A DNA stretch of 64,000 nt from Amphiura filiformis (lineage: Eukaryota; Echinodermata; Ophiuroidea; Amphilepidida; Amphiuridae). Under the pieces are notes generated by a model that searched no databases, was not told where the DNA came from, and was given only the letters and a program-made list of their open reading frames with translations. Where the stretch lies: NCBI RefSeq assembly GCF_039555335.1, contig NW_027305509.1, positions 434,001 to 498,000 on the forward strand, read 5' to 3'. This document shows, piece after piece, positions 47,368 to 58,705 of the stretch (within the stretch, counting starts at the first letter, position 1; each line of letters opens with the position of its first letter). The translations under genes were made by a program, and so were the position numbers.

Positions 47368-48660
47368 TTAAGGGCTCAGATAGCGATGTTTTCATTTTTT
47401 TGTGGGACCTGAGAGCACATCAGACCATGGAAGTAAGAGACATGGAAGCTGGTCGATCCAACACCTATTGAATTATTTACGTAACATTCTATAGAGGGTA
47501 CGTATCAAGCTATTGTGATAACAATGTAGTCAGCGTGTCTTTGATGTGGATCAGACTTGCCGCCTGTATTGCCAGTTCGTTTATTTACAGGTTTATTATT
47601 TTGAGCAAAAATCATGTTTTTCTTGATTATGTTTCAAGTATGTTGTTTTTATTCGGAAAAAAGTGACAGGGATGTTAGATTTGTAATCCATAATTACAGA
47701 AATCCATTCAAAATATCGATTTCTACCCTATACTTACAGATTTTCGTAAACTTCAAAGTATTGGAAATCATGCATTGACGTCTAAACCGCTAATTAGCGG
47801 TAATAATTGATATGCGCACTTGGCACATGCTTTACATTATAAAATGAATCCCGCATCTATTTGTGTGCCCGGGCTGCCCGAAATTGCTGTTGACCAGAAT
47901 GTTCCAGAGTCGGGTATTATCTTTACATTTTATGTAAAATAAATTGTATTTCATTTCATTTTCTGTTTTAAAACTGCTATCTGAAAGTCTAGCATATATA
48001 CATTTAATCGGTAGGTTTTCACATAATTACATACTTTTAATAAAATTGTATAAATTAAACAGATAGCATTCTGACCATTACGTAGGGATTTTATAAAATC
48101 TGTTTGTGTTCATAAAACTAGTCATGCACTGCGGTAATCTAACACAGCCCATTGTCCGGACTTAGTACACGACCTCGTACTGCTATTGATTTTTAAGCGG
48201 GAACTTTGATTTTAGACATGGTACACGTTGACCATGCGATGACTCAATTGTTCCACTTTCAAATGTACTGCTTTTGTTCAGTATCGCGGCAAGTATGATA
48301 CTCACTTTGATGTAGTATTTGACCAGCTTCCATGTGTATTACTTCCATGATCAGACATATCGAATTGCATTTTGAAAATGAGGAATGTCCTTCTGATATC
48401 AAATAATTTTGATTTTTTGAAATTCGCGATATAATACACATTTCATGGCAAAAATGATTAAAAATTGGAATGTTGGAAATTTAACAGTCCTCGAAGTAAA
48501 TTGTATAAATCTAGTGATATGTACTTAAAGTGTATGTAGTTGGGATAAAAAGCCGTCCATCATATGAAAATTATGACCTTTTGTATTGAAGATACAGATT
48601 TTTTCCCCCAAACCGACCAAAAAAATGTCTTAGGCGACGAAAAAAAACCCTGTTCTACGG
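47368..48660. mobile_element. TTAAGGG-family element split by a 924-bp insertion
   Basis: The left end ttaagggctcagatagcgat and gggacctgagagcacatcag stops at 47,425 and resumes at 48,350 with atcagacatatcgaattgca. The right half is further disturbed after about 48,620 and does not reach a terminal ccctta before the next family copy at 48,834. Confidence 0.7.
47426..48349. mobile_element. 924-bp nested TIR element with 7-bp target duplication
   Basis: The ends catggaagtaagagacatgg then aagctggtc, and gaccagcttccatgtgtatt then acttccatg, form TIRs of about 29 bp with two mismatches. ATCAGAC flanks both sides exactly (47,419-47,425 and 48,350-48,356). The duplication is close to the 8 bp typical of hAT elements, but superfamily assignment is uncertain. 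No transposase frame is visible, so it is non-autonomous. Confidence 0.85.
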
Positions 48661-48833
48661 GCGGACGACCTTTAAAATAGGTTCGGTCGGTCGGCCTTTT
48701 TGTTGTTGTTGAAATGACCCAAAAAATCAACAAAATATGTAAATATTTTGCAATTTGCAAAAATACAAAAATTTGGTATTCATTTGTACAGGAAAATTTT
48801 TTCTAGCAATCTTTTTGGGAAAAAATCTACATC

Positions 48834-49499
48834 TTAAGGGATCTAAAATGAGCGTTTATTGCGTTTCGACAGTATTTTTTGTGGGACATGAGACCACCTC
48901 AGACCTATCGATTGCATTCTGAATACGAAGCATGTCTTTCTGATATCAAATAATTTTCATTTTTGAAAATCACAATATAATACAAATTTTATGACAAATT
49001 ATAAAAATTTGATATTTTTCAAATTTTTGATATATAACAGTCCTCGAAGTAAATTATATAAATCTAATGATATATTCTTAAAGTGTATGTAGCAGGGAGG
49101 AAAAGCCGACGGTCAATTGAAAATTTTGATCTTTCATATTGAAGATATGGATTTTTTTCCCAAAAAGACCTAATTTTTTTGGTGTTTTAGGAAAAAAAAT
49201 CCATATCTTCAATACGAAAGGTCAAAATTTTCAATTGATCGTCGGCTTTTCATCCTACCTACATACACTTTAAGTATAAATCATCAGATTTATAAAGTTT
49301 ACTTCAAGTACTGTTAAATATCAAAAATATCAATTTTAATGATTTGCCATAAAATGTGTATTAAATTGCGAATTTCAAAAATCAAAATTATTTGATATCA
49401 GAATGACATTCTTCGTATTCAGAATGCAATTCGATATGTCTGATGTGCTCTAATGTCCCAAAATAAATACTGTCCAAACGCTCATACCCCAGCCCTTAA
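48834..49499. mobile_element. Complete 666-bp TTAAGGG-family fold-back element
   Basis: Best copy of the family. It starts ttaagggatctaaaatgagc and ends gctcataccccagcccttaa, and is an inverted repeat almost throughout (gatatggatttttttcccaa and aaaaatccatatcttcaata near the centre). TTAA is present at both ends. No coding sequence. Confidence 0.85.
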
Positions 49500-49667
49500 T
49501 ATGAAAGTCCAAATTTTCAATTGATGGTTGGCTTTTCATCCCAGCTACATTCACTCTTATTAAGTACATATCATTAGATATATAAATTTTGCTTTGAGGA
49601 CTGTTAAATATAAAAATTATCAAAAATATCAAATTTTAGTAATTTGCCATATAATTTGTATTATTCT
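49497..49667. mobile_element. Half copy of the TTAAGGG family
   Basis: Right after the complete copy, a right-arm fragment continues: ttttcaattgatggttggct, atcattagatatataaattt and tttgccatataatttgtatt. Confidence 0.65.
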
Positions 49668-49985
49668 GTCGGTCCGACATCCGGGTTATTTCTACATAGC
49701 AATATTGTTCACTCCAAATTAAATTAAATTAAATTTTGGAAAAACCAACACTCTGAAATGGAATTTAATTTTTAGTTTGTCAGCATAATTTAACGGTAAA
49801 TTAACTTCCACTCTGCAGACTTAGAAACTTGTTTGATGCCAGTGACTATTTGTGAAAGCAATCAGACAAACATGGTGCCGTGACGTATCCTGATATTTTC
49901 ACCAAACATGCTATTTTCATTTTTAAGTACATGTTTCTGCCTCTTTATATTATTACTCCAGTTAAAATTTTGTTTTCCTCTGCCC

Positions 49986-50398
49986 AATACGCGGATTCAG
50001 GGTTTCTCTACCGGAAGTCAATTTGTGCCGAAATTCCTTCCCACAATGCAATACTGTAAAAGTCAATATTTTCGCTAGAAGATATTTTCGCGATTTTGAA
50101 GGTTTTGTCAATTGCGCAAGAATTAAATTTCACAGTTTTGATATTGATACAATAGAAACCTAATGCAAAAGGTTATTTTCGTGAGTTTTTATTTTCGCGA
50201 TTTTATGTCCACTCGCGAAATTCGCGAAAATAAAAACCTCGCGAAAATTTCTACTTTTACAGTAAGCGTTTTGCATAACAATAGATACAGTTTGGAGGTT
50301 AATCACTATTCTTTGTTATGCAATACGCATATTGCATTGTGGGAAGGAATTTCGGCACAAATTGACTTCCGGTAGAGAAACCCTAAAATCCGTGTATT
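49986..50398. mobile_element. 413-bp TIR element
   Basis: aatacgcggattcagggttt then ctctaccggaagtcaatttg and tgccgaaattccttcccaca at the left are inverted at the right as tgtgggaaggaatttcggca through caaattgacttccggtagag to aatccgtgtatt. The TIR is about 65 bp. The interior is rich in tcgcgaaaat motifs, with its own inverted pair tactgtaaaagt and acttttacagta. Confidence 0.85.
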
Positions 50399-50399
50399 A

Positions 50400-51720
50400 T
50401 AAACCATGACCCCAAGAAAAGATGTATATAGAACAAAGATAGAGCTATTGATTTTTTTAGTGGAAAAAGAAGTACTAAACAAAATATCCTTCACATATTG
50501 ATAATAATTATGTTTATCAAATATTTGATTTTCAGATTTTTTATAAAGCAAGATATTTGAAAATACAGAAATTGTTCTCATGTATGATTTATTGCGTACA
50601 TATCATGATCTTGGTCAAGTTCTTTTGAATTAGATAACTAATCAGATGACGAAGCACTTCACCGTTAACTAACCCCAACTCCCAGGACAGTACGTACCAC
50701 AACCCACGGGATCCTCTGCTTACGGTGCCCACTGTGTTTTTCAGAGGCTCTGAGGTGGTTAGGGTATAGAAGAGGACCCGGGAAGAGGACTCATTCTCGG
50801 GCTCCGGGAAAGATAACTCTGTATGCTGCCCACTGTAGCTAACAAAATATCATGCCGAATCACGGTTAAATAATTGATATGCTGCCCTCTGATCACAGAT
50901 TTTTAAGAGAATTAATGCGTAACATGATTTTAACAAATGGTTGAATCACTATTTGGCATTCTACCAAAATCACAACAATCTCGTGTTCTTATTGAATCCC
51001 AGATCAATATGAATGATGACCAGGGTGTAGTTATCATTTTTGTCATTCAGCAAAAGAGCCAAAGCAGTTCGGAGTCCAAAGAGCGGCAGAAACTTTGGTT
51101 CACATGTCAAGCTTTGTGTATTTTGTCTGTGGAAAGTGCTAAGGTTAAAATACCACACACGCGTTCGTTTTTCTTAGCGCGTCCATGTCAGCTGAAATGG
51201 CAAATTCATTTGTTATTTCCTCTTTTTTCTTAGTTTTTGCCATAAAATCATGAAATTCTGAGACAAATTTGGAAGAAAAGTTAACTTGAATCGATACTCG
51301 TATTGTTTAGGTATAAAACAATTGATATTTGTACTTCAATTGTGTAAATCAACCACAATTTTATCATGTGTACTTTTTTTAAACACTCGAAAATTACATC
51401 TTAATTCAAAATTTAGTTTTAAAAAAATCTTTAAAAAAATAAAAATCTGAAAAAAAAATCTCATTCCGCATTCATTTTTGATACTGCCATGGGCTTTGAG
51501 ACAAACTTGAGATCCATTTTGTTAACGACATCAATGATTGGATATATACGCACAAAATCTAAATCACCACACAACAAGACGTCAGATTTACATGATAATA
51601 TTATACATGACATTTTATTGTCGCAAGAATAAATGTCTAAGAATAATTAACCTTTAAATTTACATTTATTTAAGCAGTTTATGCCCAATGTGGAGTTTAT
51701 ATCAGATTCATTGACATCAC
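50400..51720. other. Intergenic, nothing recognised
   Basis: AT-rich sequence between VPS26C and CBS. Open frames are short (98 codons at 50,937 is the longest) and match nothing I recognise. There is a moderately GC-rich patch near 50,690-50,800. Confidence 0.5.
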
Positions 51721-51724
51721 TGAG

Positions 51725-52395
51725 TTAACCAATGAGGTGGCCTGTTTATTGCTTCATTGTATAAAAGGACAACCCACTTCATTCATTTCATTGGTTAATC
51801 AAATGTGTGTTTGACATTTAACCAATGAGGTGGCTTGTTTCTTGCTTCATTGTAAAGGAGAACCCACTTCATTCATTTCATTGGTTAATCAAATATGTGA
51901 TGCAATCAAGCAAAATCAGTCGGAACTCGGCAATCATAAATTTTCAGTTTCTTAAAGGAATAAAAAGCATTAACAAAGCTGGATTTTGCCGAAAACCCCA
52001 TTGAAATTGAACAACCAGTTCCTAAGATATGAGCAATTAAAGAGTTTCCAAAATAACAGGAAACAAAAGGAAATATTTCCTTTGTTTGGCTATATCTCAA
52101 AATCAGTATTTCCGAGTTCCGATTGATTTTGCTTGATCGCATCACATATATGTTTGACATTTGACCAATGAGGTGGCTTGTTTCTTGCTTCATTGTAAAG
52201 GACAATCCACCTCATTCATTTCATTGGTTAATCAAATAATGTGTTTGACATTTGACCAATGATATGGTTTGGTTCGTGCTTTGGAAAAACAATCCAGTTC
52301 ATTAACTTCAATGTGTGATTCACATTTCATTAATGTGTGGTTCACATTTCATTGACCAATGAGTTGGCTTGTTTCTTGCTGGTTTGGATGGAACC
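51725..52395. repeat. Imperfect tandem repeat with ccaatgaggtggc units
   Basis: About five diverged units of roughly 85-90 bp share accaatgaggtggcttgttt, cttgcttcattgtaaagga and ttcatttcattggttaatca. The series is split by an inserted fold-back element at 51,893-52,150. Confidence 0.75.
51893..52150. mobile_element. 258-bp MITE inside the tandem repeat
   Basis: tatgtgatgcaatcaagcaa then aatcagtcggaactcggc at the left is inverted at the right as tccgagttccgattgatttt then gcttgatcgcatcacata. TA is present at both edges, consistent with a TA-targeting element. Confidence 0.8.
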
Positions 52396-52399
52396 AATC

Positions 52400-53460
52400 T
52401 ACGTCATCTGAAAAAAATCAATTGCTCAGATTTAATGATTTCAATATTCAGTGTACTTTGAGCATTTAGTTATATTCCTGCCGAGTTTTAATCAAGAACA
52501 TTTTCAGAATAAGGCCAAAAAAAAAAAGGTTTCTCTCAAAACTCGCGCGCGCATTTGTAAAATCGTGAGATTTGGAAAAAAGAAATCGGATTTTTTTTTT
52601 TTTTTCAAAAATTTTTAATTTTAAGTTTTTCGGAAAAATTCGCTAAAATCAGATTTTTTTCTCTCCAAATACCATGAAAAAAGTCGGGAATAAAAAATCG
52701 CATTTCGCATTTGTTTTCAAACCACTTGTGAGCTTTCAGACAAAGTTTTTTTTTTTTTTGCCTAACATTAATAAATTTGAACTCAAGAGTCAGTCAAACT
52801 GCATTGATGATGAATCTAATAAGCTGCTCATGGTTTCACTAAATAACAAAAACACCATCCCCCTAAAATCAACCTTTGCATCATTAGTGTTTTTCTAATT
52901 TAAACCATTCTGTGAATAATTTGTGCACTGATTTGTTAATGTGAATTCATTATGTAAGCATTAGCCTAATATTTTCAATAAGTTTAAATAAATATGTCGA
53001 CTTACATTACTGTTTTAAGCGTACATCCCTTAAAGGGCCGCTCAGAGATCCATAAATCCCAAACTACACAATTCGCAGCGAAGTGGTTACGTAACTCCCT
53101 GGTAACTGGATCATGCACCTTTTGGAATTGATAGTACATGCCATAGACTTGTTGGGATCATTTCGATCGTGGTGCAGAACTCATAAGGGCGATCCAGTTG
53201 ACATAGTGATAATCGGATTACACATAACACTTCGCTGGCGAATTCCCCACATGTCATATTTTTTTTACGTGGGGAATATTTATTACTAATACAGTACCAA
53301 ACCACTGCAACGAACAAGCTAGACACTGCGTTTTCACATCAAGACAGTCAGATCCTAATTGTTTATGTCTGAGCTGAGTAATCTGTGCAAATTACCCAAT
53401 AGGCGATGAACAAGCTTGAAAGAATATCGCAAGCGGCGATCTGACAGGGCTGTGACCAAA
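52400..53460. other. Intergenic, low-complexity T and A tracts
   Basis: Contains homopolymer tracts near 52,589-52,605 and 52,748-52,759. There is a more GC-balanced unique segment at 53,030-53,340, with cgctggcgaattccccacat and acgtggggaatatt forming a small inverted pair. No gene recognised. Confidence 0.5.
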
Positions 53461-53470
53461 GTAAATACAG

Positions 53471-53633
53471 GCATGAGAATGATCATCCATGAAAAATGTT
53501 TGAAAAAGCCTGAAAAAGTGTGTGAAATGAGGCTAAAAAGACCAAAAACAGGCTAAAATTAAAAGATAGTGTGGAAATTTTGACCACAAAAAAGCAGGAA
53601 ATCCTGCAAAAGCAGGAAAATTCTCATGCCTGT
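53471..53633. mobile_element. 163-bp caggcatgagaat fold-back element
   Basis: Starts caggcatgagaatgatcatc and ends gcaggaaaattctcatgcct, with short inverted ends. The interior is A-rich, with repeated aggctgaaaaa-like words. Confidence 0.6.
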
Positions 53634-53718
53634 AAATGTGTTTATGCCTGTTTTTGTTTTCTTTCTTTGTTTATTTAGCTTTGTTTTCTCTCCTTTTCTT
53701 TCTTTCTCGCATGCACAG

Positions 53719-54046
53719 ACCTGCCAACTGTCCCTCATTTTGAGGACTGTCCCTCATTTGGGGGTTTCAAAGTGAAAAAGAGGTACAGTCCTGCTTCTGA
53801 AAATTTCAGTGATGGCAAATTTAAATGTAAGAACAGCAGAAAATTATGCAAATTCCACTTTAAAATTTTGCTATAGCATTCTCTTTAGTCTATTGTGATA
53901 AATTTAGACCTGCAGAAGTTTCCCTGAATTCGCTGAAAGTATTGCACACCCCAAGTCATCGAATTTGGTGGTACCTGGTTTGTGTACATTTACAAGGTTT
54001 TGGCCTCAATGTCCCTCTTTGTGACTTCGGTAGGTTGGCAGGTAGT
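53719..54046. mobile_element. 328-bp TIR element, acctgccaac ends
   Basis: acctgccaactgtccctcat at the left and atgtccctctttgtgacttc then ggtaggttggcaggt at the right. The ends are inverted over about 25 bp, with an indel. Confidence 0.6.
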
Positions 54047-54049
54047 CCC

Positions 54050-54645
54050 AGTTTACAGTTTACCAGCTTTAACGTTTGAAGTTTTGTTATGAACAAACTG
54101 AAGGACAGAGATTGAGCTGGCCTCGCCACTAAAAACTGATAAATTCACCATTAATCAACCGTTTTTAACTAACTTTGTAAAATTTTCAAATTTTAATATT
54201 GGACAAATCTCTGACAGTCCACTTAAAAAACTATGTGTTCAGTTGTTTTTGCCAAGTCGTATTACATAAATAGATATATAAACTATACTTTAAGCATAAC
54301 AATAAAAAAAACCAGCATAAATAAGTCACTATATTGATTTATATGTTAAACATATTGGAAAATATTTTTACAATACTGTAAAAGTGGAAATTTTCGCGGT
54401 ACATTAATTTTCGCGCACAACACAGCTACCGCAAAAATCAAAACACACAAATAATTGTTCTTTTTATGTATAGGTCTATGTAAGAAAACTCAAAATCGCA
54501 AAATATAATAAACTGCTTTGTGACAGGCATGCAAATATCAAATAAAGCTGCTTTGTGATGCCGGTATAGCCGGGCTGGCAACTTTTTAAAACATACCATC
54601 CAAAATGCATGGTCACTGCCACTGGGTACACAAATTTGCTTGTAA
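54050..54645. other. Intergenic, nothing recognised
   Basis: AT-rich. A short stretch at 54,374-54,430 (tactgtaaaagtggaaattt, tcgcggtac) resembles the interior of the element at 49,986-50,398. No gene signal. Confidence 0.5.
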
Positions 54646-54649
54646 TGGC

Positions 54650-54742
54650 TATGCCAGTTGAAATCCATACACCCCCTGTGAAAGACATGACCTTTATCTC
54701 CTACACAGGGGGTATGGATTTTAAATGGAGCCTCTCATTTAC
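54650..54742. mobile_element. Partial family B MITE
   Basis: tgccagttgaaatccataca then ccccctgtgaaagacatga and cacagggggtatggatttta. Only one side of the usual 178-bp palindrome remains. Confidence 0.6.
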
Positions 54743-55002
54743 ACCAGACCACAACAATAACACATGTGACCATTATATCAAAACCAACCACTTGTCAGCT
54801 GCAGATTTTGTTTGCAGATATAATGAAAGATTATGACAAAAAATAAATAACAATAAAGAAAAAATTGAGCTTTTTCTTCCTCATAAAATATGTTTTTTGC
54901 CTCTGATTTCAAAAAATCATTTGAAAGCTAAAAAACTGTTCCTGATTTTTAAATCTCAATTTTCATTTGTGAAGACAACTGGTATGTTTTGATGATATGG
55001 GC

Positions 55003-55300
55003 ACAGAATTAGAGAAGGTGAACCAGGACTCGACCGTCATCTCGATACAGGCATGGAGCAAAAATTTGGGGTATTTGGTTTCCCTCGGAATGCGCATGAG
55101 GCATTCGTTGTCATGCAAATGCGACGCGACCTGCACACGAATACTAAGACGCTTCAGGTGAGACACAGAATTGTTTTTGTTCATCTCCGCGCACCGTCGG
55201 CAAGGACCTGAATACCCCCAATTTTCTCCGCATAGCTGACAGTGTGATAGTACGTGGCGGTATTGGGAGTCCCGGTTCTCCTTCTCTCATTCTGTAGATA
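55003..55300. mobile_element. 298-bp TIR element
   Basis: cacagaattagagaaggtga then accaggactcg at the left and cgagt-like gggagtcccggttctccttc then tctcattctgta at the right are inverted. A further inner pair is tttggggtatttgg and gaatacccccaattt. Confidence 0.65.
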
Positions 55301-55482
55301 CATGTATGGGTCACATATTTGCATGAACATTACAAAACATTAATGAAAAACTGCAAGCAAAGTACTAAAATTGAACTTTTGAATAAATACATGAATGCCA
55401 AATTACAACTGTACAAAAGATATCAAGTTATGGTAGAATAAACTGTCAATATAATACTGCTGCACACTAGGAGCTCAGACAT

Positions 55483-55625
55483 TCCAGCTGTTAACCATAC
55501 TCCCTCTAGTAGACACAACCTTAATCTCCCACACAGGATGCATTTGAAATTCACACTCCCCATGTCGTAGATTAAGGTCCCGTCTTCCATAGGGGGTATA
55601 TGATTTCAACTGGAATGTCACACTT
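55483..55625. mobile_element. Family B palindromic MITE
   Basis: cattccagctgttaaccata at the left and atatgatttcaactggaatg at the right, with inner arms ttaatctcccacacagg and gtcgtagattaagg. It has the same architecture as 43,446-43,623. Confidence 0.7.
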
Positions 55626-56032
55626 CACCAGACACACCTATGTCCAATAAATGTCCATTTTAAGAAAAAACGTTTGCTCAAAAATTGTGTTTGAAACCAT
55701 AATGGTCTTACATGTAAATGTTCCAGGTGTCTGGGGATATTATGTGTGTTAGCCTACATTTAGCTACATATAGGTAAAGCCACGATTTCTCCGTGATACG
55801 GAAAAACTCACGGAATTCTGGGTTTGCTCACAGAAATTTGAAAATGCCACAAAATAGTGAAAAACTGTGTAAACTGTCTAACTTTTGTGTTGATTTGCAA
55901 ATTCTAGGCCTACGATGCAAGATTCTGGCCGATACAGCTATGATTTGAATGAGGATGTTGAGGGGAGACTACAGTAAAAAGGTGCATATAATTATATAAT
56001 ACAAATTACACTTTTAAAAACATGCTTGTGTT

Positions 56033-56101
56033 CAGTGGCGAAGCCAGGATTTATAACCAAATTGACGAGCGGGGGTAACCGGCCCACTGGCTACGCCACT
56101 G
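56033..56101. mobile_element. 69-bp hAT-type MITE with perfect 8-bp TSD
   Basis: Starts cagtggcgaagccagg and ends cactggctacgccactg. CTTGTGTT flanks it exactly on both sides (56,025-56,032 and 56,102-56,109). CAGTGGCG ends and an 8-bp duplication are typical of hAT superfamily elements. Confidence 0.9.
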
Positions 56102-56701
56102 CTTGTGTTCACTTTTCAGTGCTTTATAATGTAAAACGGAAAATCACAGAATCGTCCAATTTGTAACACAGAATTTAAATTTTGTAACACAGAAAACTTG
56201 TGGCTTTACATATAGATGTACACTATATTGGCTTCAAAAACTAATTATCGACATAGGCACTATCAACTTTTCCGTGGGTGCTCCCGATTTTCAATATAAG
56301 GAATACACACTTAAGCAGACTAAACTTATTTTAGCTGAAAATATACATAGGCAGGCCTGGTTGTAAGCCATCCATGTGAACTCTCAACTTACTTGAAGGA
56401 AAAAAAACAAACAAAAAACATCTCAAACACCTTGAATGAAGGCTATAGCAACATAAATGTATAGCCCTTTGATTTGATATCAAATTTAATGTACTATGAT
56501 GAACTTCATGAAAGGTCCAACGATATACCTATTCCACATACATACAGGCTGTATCAAAATGATTGGTACCCATCAGTTTCCAGTTATTATGGACAAGACT
56601 ACCACAACAAAATGCAACGTATGAGCTACCTTATTTATAAATGTTATGAAAGGTCATAAAAATATAAACCCTGGGCATTTCAAGAGGATCCAATGTTACA
56701 T

Positions 56702-56902
56702 ATTATTATGTTTTGATGAATCCAAGTGTGTGCAAATATTGGATCCAACACATAATAATGATAAAATTGTATGCTTTACGACCAATATTTATTGGTCTCG
56801 CTATAAGTTTTAAAATATTGGACTCGACTACGTCTCATCCAATATTTTAAAACTCATAGCTCGACCAATAAATATGGGCTCAATCGATCCAATTTTATAT
56901 CA
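56702..56902. repeat. Dispersed repeat with internal palindrome (copy 2)
   Basis: attattatgttttgatgaat to gatccaattttatatcat, very close to 39,243-39,414, with an extra ttacgaccaatatttattgg segment. Confidence 0.75.
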
Positions 56903-57164
56903 TTGAAGAAGCAGGCTTGTCAATATACACCAAAAACAATGGGTACCAAACATTTTGATACAGCCTGTAGTACTGTTGCAAACGAAAGTGCAGGTGCAAT
57001 CAAACACATAACATTTGATTTGGTCAAAATACATCATTTTGTTTTTGTTGTTTTACATTTAGTTACATATCTTGTTTTTATTTTTACATTTATTGACAAT
57101 GAGTTATTTATTTTGCCAAATTTAATTTTAATCACAACTACTGGTACAGCAGACGTCAATACGC

Positions 57165-57950
57165 TATTCCAGTTAAAATCCATACACCCCCTATTGAAGA
57201 TATCCCCTTAATGTTCCACACAAGGAGTGTGAATTTCAAATGGGGTTATCTGATGCATGGTACATTCCACTTGGAATCTGTGCCCCGATGTGGGAGGGGT
57301 AGCGCTAGACTGCTGCCCTCAGTCGTCAACCGTCTGGATTGACGACTGAGAAAACTACGTGGAAAAAAAGTGACGGATTTTGCAACAGGATTCCTGTGGC
57401 ATAGAGCGTCTTGCCAGTTGTGTCCAAATTGACCTTTTGACCGAGTTTGTTGTTTTTAGAAGTTCAGAGCGCGATCTTGTCACAGCGGCGCTGCCGGTAC
57501 AGCGACAGCGGTACACGGGCGCCATGCTAGTCAGTCGCGCTTCAGCGCATAACCAAAGTCGCATTGAATAGTTTTCAGAAGTCCGTCATGATTTCGGCTG
57601 TAAGATAATCAGTCGTCACTACGAAGCATGATGGACGGTACATGCGAAGTGTAGACGGCTGATTGGAATTAGTCTAGTCTGCAGGGACCCCCGAACTTGC
57701 TGAAAATCTGAAAGTAGGGGGTCCGTAGTAGAGTTTGGTGAGTCAGAGATGCACAAATGCAGCATAAACAGTATGTCTGCGGTAACACTAGATTGAAAAG
57801 CTGGGGGTCTGCAGGGACCCCTGAACTCGCAGAAAATGTTAAAATAGGGTGTCCGAACTGTATTTTGGTGAGTCCGGGACCCCAAAAAGCAGCCTAGCGC
57901 TACCCCTGGATTAAGGTCATGTCTTCCATAGAGGGTGTATGATTTCAGGC
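57165..57950. mobile_element. Family B MITE split by a nested insertion
   Basis: Left half attccagttaaaatccatac and right half attaaggtcatgtcttccat then gagggtgtatgatttca are separated by 611 bp of unrelated sequence. Joined, the junction gives the family's usual gtgggag-attaagg. Confidence 0.7.
57296..57906. mobile_element. Nested TIR element, ggggtagcgctag ends
   Basis: The left end ggggtagcgctagactgctg is inverted at the right as cagcctagcgctacccc. The interior includes two diverged copies of a segment with gcagggacccc, gaactcgc and ttttggtgagtc (57,680-57,745 and 57,810-57,885). The GC-rich centre around 57,480-57,560 has no recognised gene. Confidence 0.7.
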
Positions 57951-57954
57951 ATGA

Positions 57955-58545
57955 AAACTGGTCTTGGGAAAAAACACTGAAAACCACGTTTTGTCCCCAT
58001 TTTCTGTGAATTTAATTCAAAATAGGCTGAAAAACACTGAAAACAATAACAAAAAACGCTGAACATTTTCACGACTGTGATTTTCAACAGAAATAGCCCA
58101 ATAGCTGATATATACAGTCTTCTTGTGATAACTTCTCACCATTATCTGAGCAGAATAAGACCTGGTTCAAACTTTTGTTGATATACAAATTGCAAACTGT
58201 CTATAGGTAAATTATGCCATTCTTGGCCAAGCTCAAAACACTTGCATGCTTGCAACTCAGCGATAAACACCAGAAGATAGCATGCACACGCCTTACACTA
58301 CATGGACGCAACAATTACCCTTGGCCAATAATTATCTCATTTACCTATACCAAAGATAATCACACTTTTTGGTTTTGTAATCCTTAACTATAATGGAATC
58401 AACTTGTGTATACAAACATATGCCTATTATATACATTATAATACTATAATATGTCAACGCAACTCTACATTGTAATATCATATACATGTGAAAAGTTATG
58501 ATGCAAAAGCCAATATATTTTTCAAAAACACATTCAAACATTTTA
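57955..58545. other. Intergenic, nothing recognised
   Basis: Starts with a caggcatgaaaactgg fragment of the family seen at 53,471, followed by A-rich words (aaaacactgaaaac). No gene signal. Confidence 0.45.
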
Positions 58546-58549
58546 AGTT

Positions 58550-58705
58550 AAAGTGAAAGCCCCACTTTGGTTCCAAGTTCCTTAGGGAATTAGTCAAGTA
58601 AAAGTTCAAATATATCCATGTAAATTCTGTTGTGTCTGTCATCAAAGTAACAGGTGAGAGTCAGTTCTTCTGTGGCAAACTGGCCAAGCGGGGCTTCCTG
58701 TTACC
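58550..58705 (+). repeat. Dispersed repeat, inverted partner at 63.8 kb
   Basis: gaaagccccactttggttcc then aagttccttagggaattagt, tccatgtaaattctgtt and ggggcttcctgtta. The reverse complement of 63,826-63,960 matches through its whole length with scattered differences. Confidence 0.75.

Noticed and set aside
57380-57571. Opposed 63- and 69-codon frames in the GC-rich patch
   Set aside because: They sit inside a nested transposable element, with no domain and no splice context.
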